This document shows, piece after piece, positions 55,101-62,605 of a stretch of DNA of 64,000 nucleotides (position 1 is its first letter; each line of letters starts with the position of its first letter). The position numbers and the translations under genes were made by a program. This DNA is from Xestospongia bergquistia (taxonomy: Eukaryota; Porifera; Demospongiae; Haplosclerida; Petrosiidae), in contig OZ014412.1 in NCBI GenBank assembly GCA_963965975.1, forward strand, positions 9,901,849 to 9,965,848. Reading direction: 5' to 3'. The notes beneath the pieces were generated by a model that was not told the origin of the DNA, made no database searches, and worked only from the letters and a program-made list of their open reading frames with translations.

Positions 55101-58100
55101 GTTAATATGAAGAGTAGAAATAAGACTCAACTATTGTATAAAGTTAATACACACATTACTTAGCTTTTCAGACATCTAGCTTCTAACCAGGACAGTTTCA
55201 TTAAACCCCTAGATATTTAAAGTAGACTAGTTTAACTGTATTTATATAATACTGTATGTTGTTGCCAAATATGTTGTTATTGTTTTGATAGTTACTTGTC
55301 TGTGGTTACTGACTTCATAATTGTGGCTATAGTGTTATACTATCATCATTACTTTAGAAAGTAGTTACATATGGAGTGGAAATGTTATCAAGTCTAACTG
55401 TAGAAGAATTTCTAAAAAAGCATTACAACAATGACAAAGGTGACATTCTTGATGAAGTGGGTATTATGCCCCTTTCACCTACTAATCTAAGAAATGGGTG
55501 AGTGTTATAGTTGGTAATCAAAAGCATTGTTCTGTGTAATTGTTATTTTGGTTCTTCTGTCAGCAAGTTTAAAGTTTCTTGATTCTATAGATAAAATCAA
55601 TGTTAATTTCAATAATGTATTACTATGTAAAATGTAAATGCCTAATAATAGTCAGAAGTTTTGCAGAATTGTCTGGGATGTGCAGAGTGTTAGGCAGTCT
55701 TATAATTGTTTAGGATCTTGTGGTATTTATATGATATGTATGTCCACTTTTTAATTTATTATTATATTTGATTTTTAAAATAACAAATAAAATGAAACCA
55801 CATCCTTAAACTGCAAATGCATATCAATGAATTTATTAAATCGCGAGTAGTGCCCTGATAGGTATGACTGATAAAGCTCAAAGTTTCTTGTTTGCTAGTT
55901 TCTCCACCTATATTTTTAGCATTCTATAACTGTAGTCTTTCACAGATGTTGCTTTAATTATACAATCCTTGTAGTTGTAGTCAATGTTTCCCTGTAAGTC
56001 TGTATCTTTCAAAAGAATTAAAAGATGATTTTTTTCAATTATAATTTCGTTTTAATTAATAATTAAGACAAGGACAGTGTTGTTAGTTATCAATATTTCT
56101 TGCATTTATTCAAATCTTTGTTTTCATTTTAATATTATAGATTGGATCCAAGTCAATATAGCTATATTTGTAATATGCCAATCAAAGGAATTGTTGCTTT
56201 GTCAGATAAATTTCGTGAATGGATAAAGATTGGTTTCTATGACTTCTGTCACCTTTATCATACCATGAAAATTCCACTTGATAATAAAGATATCAAAGAA
56301 TTAATTAGAAGACAAGGTAATTAAATATATAAACTTATTAAGTATTATCAGCTGCTACACAATAGAAGTAATGATATTTCATTAATATACCAATGTAGTG
56401 AGTAATGACTATCATAACAAAATATATTATGAACTCTATCGTTGTACTTAACATTCTTTAATGATAAATAACAGTGATGATTGGCTACCAAATTAGTTTA
56501 AATATTGTTCTATTTTTAGATGATGACAAAGTACTTAAAAGTTGTATTCATCTCTTGTTTAATTATGAGCAGTGTTTTTCACTTGAAACTAAAAGTGATG
56601 AAAAGGTAAACCATTTATTTTAATTATTATTATTGATACTTACCTTTGATAACTTTAATTGAGTAATTTGACTATCACAAATTCAAAAAAATGATTTATT
56701 ATTTTAATTCATTATTGTCCTAGTACACACAAATATTCATCAATACAGTACATATTGCTTTTATAGACAATGACTTTTTCCTTATTGTTATAGATGATAA
56801 AGGTAATTAATGAAGAAATGATTGATTCCAAAGACAAGTTTACACTTCAAGTTCTTCATTTACCTATTCATTGTTATGTTGATCTTCAAATTGAACTCAG
56901 AAAGTTAGTAATGGCATCAATATTCTTACCATTAGATAAAGCTGCTTTTGCCATATTTGGATTATACAAGCAATGATATATTGTAGTTTATTGGAAAATC
57001 TCACAATAAATGTTTTATACTAATATTAGTGGTTTATGGACTATTCCACAGTCAATATATTTTGTTTATCATTTTTAAAATTAATGTGGTTCACTTGGAC
57101 GATGTTAGGTATTATGACAAGTTGATTTTATCACAGTTAAATAATGTGCAGTATTAGAGGCTTTGAAAACTAAAAGACTTACAATAAGGCTGAAGTATTA
57201 AGTAAAATAGACTTTTAACTATCATCAACATCAAATCTGGTTTCACTTAAATATAGACATATCTTATCAAATTGCTGAACTAAAGTTGGGCCAAATCTGA
57301 GTGGCTTAGAATTTCATACTTGTAATAAATAAACACACTTATAAGCTATATATTCTGATTATATTGAATTATTGAAATGATATAGGTGACAAAATAAGTA
57401 TCTCTTTTGTATATTTAGGAGATTAATGGAACTGTCAACACAAGAAGAAGAAAAACAGCATAACGAAAGTGCTACACAGAGAATGGGTGATATTGATATG
57501 AGGTATATTATTACATTATTACAACATATTATACCATTATTATAATAATAGTGAACTACCATCTGATAGTGATGTACCTAGTCCAGATATGAGTAAGTTA
57601 GATGATGTTAATGATGTAGAGGAAAAAGATGGGAAATGTACTACCAGTATTGTCCCTAGTAATGATCCACCTCTAGAAGATACACAAGGTAAATAAAATG
57701 TAATGACTGGCTTAAATATTATTCCAAATTAAAGTCTGCTAGCCCACATTAAAGCTAGTAGGCTTAATTTCAGCTTGCTTAGTCCACTTTATAAAATATA
57801 TATTGTCGACTTGATCTCAAAAGATAAGATTTGAGGAGAGCTAAGAACTTATTTTTTGACCTTTGCTTTGAAGAGTACTATGGTAGTTTAGCCTAAGCTA
57901 GCTAGTTACTGACAGTTTAAAATACTCTTTTCTTTGTAAATCGTATTGATTCCATGGCAAGCACATATATAAGATTAGTTAGTCTGTTTTTAAAATTACA
58001 ATTGTTCATTTGTATACCAAATCAAAGATGCTTTTTCGTTATGTATTATTCCTTGAATTAAATACCATTTTTATCCTAGATGACAGCTTAGCACAAGAGG

Positions 58101-58794
58101 CTTCCAAATTATCTGATGAAGATGTTGCAGAATTCCTTGAGAAGATTGGATTAAAGAGCAGTGCTGATATAGTCAGAGAAAATAATTATACAGGCCGCAT
58201 TATCTATCCCAATATAAATGATGATGAGTGTTTGAAAGACTTGGATATGACAACACCAATTGATAGACTACGATTTCGTGTTCTTTTTAAAAGAGAGTTA
58301 TTAGGAACCATTTCAATGGCTGCCAGTGCATTTCCACCAAATAAAATAGCTGAAGTTTGTCATAGTGTCAATTCATTAAAGATCTATGCTCAGGTAACAT
58401 TATGCCTCTACACATGTAGTTATGATAATACATACATGTATTGACTACACATCTACATAGTGAAAGTGAAATAGTTATTGTAATGATAAGATAATAACTA
58501 CAATAGGGGTTCATTTCTATATGTATACTGAAGGTGAAAAATAATAACTTTTGAAGTAACAACTAGTTGTGTACATCAACAAGCTAATTATCATGCTTTG
58601 TCAGAATGAAATTAGATGATGTTATTTTTTATATTATCTTTTGTATTTAGCTGTTTGAAGACAAAGAGATTGATGGAGAGATGCTTTTACAAGCTGATCA
58701 AAGTGTTTTTGATGAGTTAGGTATTAATCCACTTCGCAAGACTGCACTGTTGAATAAGTGTGAAGAAAGGGGACTTGAAAAGTCAAGTCTCTGA
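28178..58794 (+). CDS. RNF213/mysterin-like giant AAA+ protein with SAM tail, copy B (complete, 72 exons)
   Basis: I traced 72 exons with consistent GT-AG borders and phases, from ATG at 28178 to TGA at 58792-58794: 16,065 nt, about 5,354 residues. Vertebrate RNF213 has ~5,200. Domain order by residue: N-terminal arm (1-1690), AAA2 P-loop GLPGSGKTH (~1723), AAA3 P-loop GETGVGKS (~2139) and Walker B FLDEINTC (~2347), AAA4 P-loop GPPGSSKT (~2618) and Walker B DEAGLAEDS (~2694), AAA5/6 region (~2720-3250), a large helical C-terminal region (~3255-5150), an acidic linker, and SAM (~5204-5275) plus a SAM-like segment (~5290-5345). RING and RZ-finger zinc ligands are not seen, so RING- or RZ-type ubiquitin-ligase activity is not predicted. 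ATP-driven remodelling with SAM-mediated assembly is an inference. The start codon is preceded by AAACGGC and the first exon has no other candidate. Confidence 0.92.
29310..30318 (+). other. Copy B intron 3
   Basis: About 1 kb of A/T-rich sequence with no recognisable exon. It contains an AAT trinucleotide microsatellite at about 30061-30081. Confidence 0.6.
30631..31850 (+). repeat. Copy B intron 5 containing a dispersed repeat
   Basis: From about 30760 to 31085 this 1.2-kb intron carries a dispersed repeat seen elsewhere in the window (see 44855-45145). Shared landmarks are the CCTGGCA...TGCCAGG inverted pair, ATCCTTTAA, TCTTGCTAGCTTGC and CTATTAGTCTT. The remainder is A/T-rich and featureless. 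Confidence 0.5.
37779..39438 (+). other. Copy B exons 23-26: AAA2 region with a P-loop
   Basis: Exons: 37779-37881, 38127-38305, 38350-38535, 39219-39438. The Walker A motif GLPGSGKTH is split by an intron between its first G-L-P and the G-S-G-K-T. I do not find an obvious acidic Walker B partner, only a hydrophobic WFFFDYFIL segment in exon 25. ATP binding without strong hydrolysis is therefore plausible, as proposed for AAA2 in the family. The exon 39219-39438 is homologous to the first exon visible in copy A. Confidence 0.82.
39737..41874 (+). other. Copy B exons 27-34: AAA3 domain
   Basis: Exons: 39737-39872, 40053-40263, 40505-40626, 40679-40964, 41013-41318, 41370-41445, 41579-41715, 41794-41874. 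The P-loop GETGVGKS is at 40863-40886, with Ser replacing the Thr of copy A. Walker B FLDEINTC opens exon 34. Exon 28 has a 21-nt in-frame addition relative to copy A, encoding a short Arg/Tyr-rich insert. Confidence 0.88.
41875..42850 (+). other. Copy B intron between AAA3 and AAA4 exons
   Basis: A 976-nt intron homologous to copy A 3111-4420 but about 330 nt shorter. A TGTGTCTGTCTCTCTGTCTGTC stretch around 42124 is shared with copy A. No exon is recognised. Confidence 0.65.
42851..43891 (+). other. Copy B exon 35: AAA4 ATPase
   Basis: A 1,041-nt exon, the same length and phase as copy A exon 10. The P-loop GPPGSSKT is at 43586-43609 and Walker B VVLMDEAGLAEDS near the 3' end. It is one of the most similar exons between the paralogues, including long stretches of identical nucleotides around 43480-43800. 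That suggests strong constraint or gene conversion. Confidence 0.92.
44091..46846 (+). other. Copy B exons 36-40: post-AAA4 and AAA5/AAA6 region
   Basis: Exons: 44091-44474, 44556-44792, 45185-45547, 45673-45909, 46461-46846. Conserved FVGITNKFLDAAKSNRA and PFLNRFEKYAL motifs are present and no P-loop is seen. The intron 44793-45184 is 392 nt against 51 nt in copy A because of a repeat insertion. The intron before exon 40 is also expanded (551 nt against 101 nt). Confidence 0.86.
44855..45145 (+). repeat. Dispersed intronic repeat (SINE- or MITE-like)
   Basis: This ~290-bp insertion is absent from the copy A intron. It shares ordered landmarks with the repeat in copy B intron 5 (about 30760-31085) and more weakly with 16560-16790 and 55790-56010. 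The landmarks are an ACATCCTTTAA block, CTTGCTAGCTT, a CAGCATTCTATAG(T/C)TA block and a CTTCCAC(A/T)GA block. A CCTGGTGTGC...GCATGCTAGG inverted pair lies at its 3' side. No coding capacity is seen. Confidence 0.5.
47000..48311 (+). other. Copy B exon 41: large exon after the AAA ring
   Basis: 1,312 nt, entered in phase 2 after a normal TAG acceptor at 46997-46999. It includes the family block YVLLHFSSNMFYTHCYPS and extends to GTAAGT at 48312. It is 12 nt longer than copy A exon 16: 6 nt from the acceptor shift and 6 nt from an internal in-frame difference near 47095. Confidence 0.88.
48456..56903 (+). other. Copy B exons 42-68: E3-shell-like helical region without RING or RZ finger
   Basis: Exons: 48456-48627, 48765-49039, 49095-49286, 49435-49803, 49860-49970, 50042-50146, 50260-50376, 50423-50526, 50939-51056, 51109-51275, 51534-51639, 51758-51914, 52010-52149, 52398-52724, 52771-52998, 53295-53344, 53405-53742, 53799-53929, 53985-54130, 54247-54367, 54420-54556, 54626-54692, 54768-54887, 55358-55497, 56141-56316, 56520-56605, 56794-56903. 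Exon sizes match copy A except 54420-54556 (137 against 136 nt). No zinc-binding cysteine cluster is present. Reading past the donor at 56904 gives an alternative end at 56976. Confidence 0.85.
49360..49398. repeat. GATA/TA microsatellite in a copy B intron
   Basis: Runs of TATATA followed by (GATA)n-like sequence lie in the intron between exons 44 and 45. They are absent from the copy A intron. Confidence 0.8.
57419..58794 (+). other. Copy B exons 69-72: linker, SAM domain and second SAM-like segment
   Basis: Exons: 57419-57502, 57552-57688, 58080-58393, 58651-58794. The acidic linker has PSPDMSKLDD. The SAM domain has EDVAEFLEKIGLKSSADIV, YTGRIIY and a closing helix with IDRLRFRVLFKREL. 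The second segment has YAQLFEDKEIDGEMLLQADQ and DELGINPLRK, matching helices 2-5 of a SAM fold without a clear first helix. SAM domains mediate self-association or docking with other SAM proteins. This tail is not part of vertebrate RNF213. Confidence 0.88.
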
Positions 58795-59244
58795 TATGTT
58801 AATCACAATAATTATATTTTTTTACATGACCATAAATTAAGCAAGCTTGATCAATGTTTATTTTTGCTGAGTTTATATATTTTTAGTTAATGTTTTGTAT
58901 AGTCATAAACTATTTTGTTAATAATTGTAATGATTTATTTACTAAAAGTTGAATAATACTCTGAAGTTCATATGGAAAAATATATGTATACAAATACGTA
59001 TTACTCACACTATTATAGTGAACAGATATTCAAGGTATTACAAATAGTTCCAAATTTACAATGATAGAGTGAAATAGAGTTTAATTACTTTCAAATTTCA
59101 ATGTTTTTATAGCACTTTAGTGTCAATAATATTCATGTTTATGATTCCAACTAGTATTATCGAATACCATATCATCATTCTGGACATTGATCATTTGTGT
59201 CTTATGCAATAATATTTATTTGAAAATATTATACATATAGCAGG

Positions 59245-59302
<58 letters not shown>

Positions 59303-60010
59303 GTAAGAAACATTAATGGACTCTTAATTTTGATTTGTTTTGTTTTGAACTTCCTTCATTACCACAACATGAAGACGAGGTTTTTTTACTGTTGAAAGTA
59401 CAAGCGTTGCTTCAGTCGAAGTGTGCATGTATCGTTTATATAATTCTGTAGATAATGAGTGAAATATTTGGTGAATATTTTCGCCTATTTTAGCAAAACA
59501 TATTGTGAACAAATGTATTTTATTATTTCATTAGATAAAGACAATTTATTTTCCTATGATGTTTTTTGTTGTGTTTGATAGTGCAAGAATTATATCTTGA
59601 AGGCAAATTCACTACAAATTGTAAATACTAAAAGTGTTTTGATGATTATTTCCCCACAATCACTGTTTTATGATTTCATTCTTTCATTTTTGGAAGTGAT
59701 ACTTATTTACGGAGTACATATCAGTGTTAATTAAATGACGCTAAATTTTGAACCTGAAGCAGAGTATAAATAGGACTGTTTTCATTGTGTATTTTAATAT
59801 TTAGCCATTCATGATAATAGTGATGATAATAGTGGAACTAACTGTTGAAATGTCTGGTGAATAAAATTTTGTTTATTGTACAATAAAACATGAATCCTAC
59901 CACTATTAACATTCATGTCTTTGTCATACTCAAGGTAATCAACATACATATGGCAATGCTGCTTACTATTACAGTAAACAACTTTCAAGAATGGTGACAA
60001 CTCTTTGAGT
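58795..60010. other. Spacer downstream of copy B: no gene recognised
   Basis: A/T-rich, with a (TA)n microsatellite at about 59251-59298. A near-palindrome around TGTTTATTGTACAATAAAACA lies at about 59870-59890. Short open frames on the minus strand (59324-59512, 59809-60000) show no recognisable domain. Confidence 0.6.
59251..59298. repeat. (TA)n microsatellite
   Basis: About 24 uninterrupted TA dinucleotides. Confidence 0.95.
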
Positions 60011-60039
60011 ACATATCAGGCATGAGGAAAACCAAGTAG

Positions 60040-60165
60040 ATCAGTACTTGTAATTAAGTACTATAAGTATATCTATAAAAGTACTCAAGTGCTACCCTCA
60101 TTTCTACTTGTACTCGAGTACAGTGGTATGTACTTGCAAGTACTTAAATACTTGTAAGTACTTTG
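60040..60165. repeat. ACTTG/AAGTACT-rich repeat cluster, probable hAT subterminal region
   Basis: Many copies of GTACTTG, AAGTACT and ACTCGAGTAC in both orientations are packed into about 120 bp. Such clusters of short motifs are typical of the ends of hAT transposons. The position just upstream of a hAT transposase fragment supports that reading. Confidence 0.5.
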
Positions 60166-60339
60166 AAGTCCTTGGAAATCCTTTTAATCCTATTTATCAA
60201 AGTTGTTACCTGTTCATGCTTAACTGCATCAAACAGGTGCAAAATATCAAAGATCAAAGTTATCTCATGAGCAGTTATGGATATACAAATAGGTGGACAA
60301 TATTACTTGTTTATTGTCAGATATAAGATATTATTGATA

Positions 60340-60870
60340 TCTTAAATCTATTTGAAGAGGCCGCAGATTGTCAGGTAGATTGTATGCCATCATCAGGATA
60401 AGTTTTGCTATGTGCTATTGCTTTGGCTCATCATCTCCAAGGTTTGATTTCGCAATACAACTTAGCTTTTATTCAAGCCATAAAATAATCTTTAGAGAAG
60501 CACATGCCGCATTATGAGCACAAAGAAACCTAAGTTTTAGTTGCAATTTTAGATATTTGATTCAAACTTCGCTGGTGCAGTGATATGAGGCTGTCACACT
60601 AAAACCTAAAAGAAGTGTTGAAGGCTGCAGTTGACTAAGTTAAGTTCATGTTGAGGGTAGTTTGGAACCACCTTCAAAGAACAGCAAAACCATATTTAAC
60701 TTCATGCCTGAGCCTGAGTCTGAAACTACTCGTTTCAAGAGTCATTCAAACACTGATTATTACATAGCAACTCCTTGTATCTCTATGGACACCAATCCAG
60801 CAAAATATTGGAAAAAGAATCATAGAAAGTATCATCCCTTGTAAAGCTTGCCAAAGAAATATTTGGACGA
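60340..60870 (+). pseudogene. hAT transposase C-terminal fragment (ZBED-like), decayed
   Basis: Broken frames contain ALAHHLQGLIS, EKHMPHYEHKE and a relic of the conserved block L-D-x-x-F-K-L-R-W (about 60545-60575). They are followed by the dimerisation-domain stretch IATPCISMDTNPAKYWKKNH (60765-60822) and a LAKEIF remnant. This order matches the C-terminal half of hAT/ZBED transposases. Multiple stops and the missing N-terminal half make it inactive. Confidence 0.72.
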
Positions 60871-60879
60871 TGTTAGCTA

Positions 60880-61640
60880 TTACGACAAGTCAATTTTATC
60901 ACATGTTAATCCAGATTCTCATTAACTAGTTCTGACATTTCATTAATTAAGTCATTCTTGAATCATCTTTTTATATGATATAATTCTTTCATCATTCTTC
61001 TGTTAGCTTCCCAAATTTCTTTGATTATATCCAATGGACCACTTATTTGTAGAGTAGCTTAAAGAGGAAACTCCAGTGACTTCATCAATGTCATCCCTAT
61101 AAGTAAACAGTAAAAATGGTAAAGGTGGTCCCAGTTTTCTCTTCAGAAGCAGTGAATGTCTTCATCATAGTCTTTAATGCTTAATTGAACTGTTCCACCA
61201 GTCTATCTGTCTATGAATGATAGGGGCTAGTTTTGATTGCCATTACCTTGAGCAGCTTGTAGAGCTCCTTCAGTAACTGTGACATAAAATTGTTACCTTA
61301 GTCAATCAATCTATCTACTGCATGGAATCCCAACTTTAGAAAAAAACTCCTAATTTTTTTTCTACTGTAGCTGCGTCTATAGAACATAATGGAACTGCAT
61401 CTTGATACCTGGTTCCACAAGCACAAATAATTAGAATCTACTTCTTACTGACATACTTTTTAGTAGAGATCCCAAAATGTTCATTGCAATCGATCTAAAT
61501 GGTTCCTTCACAATAGGTAAAATTACCAATGGTTCCTTTCAGTAGTCTTCAACCTACAACCTACAGTACTGACATTCTAGACAGGTTTTTAAAAAGTAAA
61601 ACATATATAACCACTTTGGCCAGTGGAATTTGACCAGAAG
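60880..61640 (-). pseudogene. Ty3/gypsy-type retrotransposon integrase fossil
   Basis: On the minus strand, from ~61635 downwards, broken frames give a zinc-binding remnant with CLECQYC, then LPIVKEPFRSIAMNILG (core entry), FSKVGIP, and KTSPYHS followed after a stop by TDRLVEQFN (~61200). These are the ordered signature blocks of Ty3/gypsy integrases. At least six stops interrupt them, so the element is dead. No RT or RNase H blocks are seen nearby. Confidence 0.75.
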
Positions 61641-61657
61641 TCTTATGGTTTTGGCCT

Positions 61658-61829
61658 GATAGAGGTGTGGTATTTCATTTAGTAATTAATGCATTATTCT
61701 ATGACGTAATATGTTTTGTGAGTAAGTATTTAACATCATGTTTTCGTTGTTTAGTTTAGTTATCGTGTTATGGTTGTTTTTATAAAATTTGTCAGTTTCT
61801 ACTAAAAGTACTAAGACACGACATATTGG
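61658..61829 (+). mobile_element. Possible gypsy-type LTR followed by a primer-binding site
   Basis: The segment starts TGATAGAGGTGTGGTA and ends GACACGACA. It is directly followed by TTGGCGACGAGG (61832-61843), which resembles the primer-binding site adjoining 5' LTRs of many animal gypsy elements. The orientation is opposite to the neighbouring integrase fossil, so this is a separate or rearranged insertion. A second LTR is not visible. Confidence 0.4.
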
Positions 61830-62204
61830 CGACGAGGGTATAGAGTAAACTATTGATATTCGGACACCGTGTATATTCGGACGTCTTCCCTCTTCAGTAG
61901 AAAAGAGAAGCAGTGAAACTGGTATATATAAATGTAGGTCATAGATAGGTAAAACACTAGATGTGGAGAGCCGCCGTTTTCAACTTTGATCTTAGCCACA
62001 ACGGTCAGAAAACGAAGAATTTCGGAGCGTCTAAGTTCGGATAAAATATTCTATTGTCGTACACTTGGCTCTTTTTATTGAAAATGAAACGAAACTGTTG
62101 GCAAGTAATAGTAAACAAATGTCTTACTAAACCTTTACAGATTCTGCTACAGAACGTTTAAATTTATTAGTGACTTTGGCAGTGTTCCATCATCCAAATG
62201 TAGG

Positions 62205-62461
62205 AGGCGTGGCATGTATATTCATCCGTATTTAAACACGAGTTGGCACATGCTGAGTGAAAACGTCGAGTCGAGATAGTCTTGGCTAAGTTGTGTTGTT
62301 AGAGTTCTCTATTTCAACTTACAGTACGAAGTCAACAAATTTTACAACTATTCAACTACTTCTACTGTTTTTTTGTCAACGTGGAGAGTCTGAATTGGGT
62401 CTTTTGCTACGACCACAGACTAGAACTGCAATTATCCTGACTTTTTATCACGATTTGTTAT
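62205..62461 (+). promoter_or_regulatory. Possible promoter and first exon
   Basis: GC-richer sequence with GAGGCGTGGC and a GTATTTAAA TATA-like box (62229) is followed by ~220 nt ending TTGTTATG then GTAAGT, a strong splice-donor match at 62462. This looks like a first exon ending in an ATG. Whether it serves a host gene or a transposon is unknown, since the hAT element begins only ~145 nt downstream. Confidence 0.35.
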
Positions 62462-62605
62462 GGTAAGTCAATCTGTTTCTTTCTTAGTTACAAATTAAAA
62501 TGATCACTATGTCAAGCAGTGTGTTTTTTATGATGGTCTTGATTTATTCACCACTGTTGTCTGTGTCAATTCAATAGTGAATTCTTTTAGTTTGTAACTG
62601 TTAAT

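Noticed and set aside
59868-59892. Near-palindrome TGTTTATTGTACAATAAAACA as a terminator hairpin or element end
   Set aside because: It is isolated and A/T-rich, with no flanking duplication or gene end close by.
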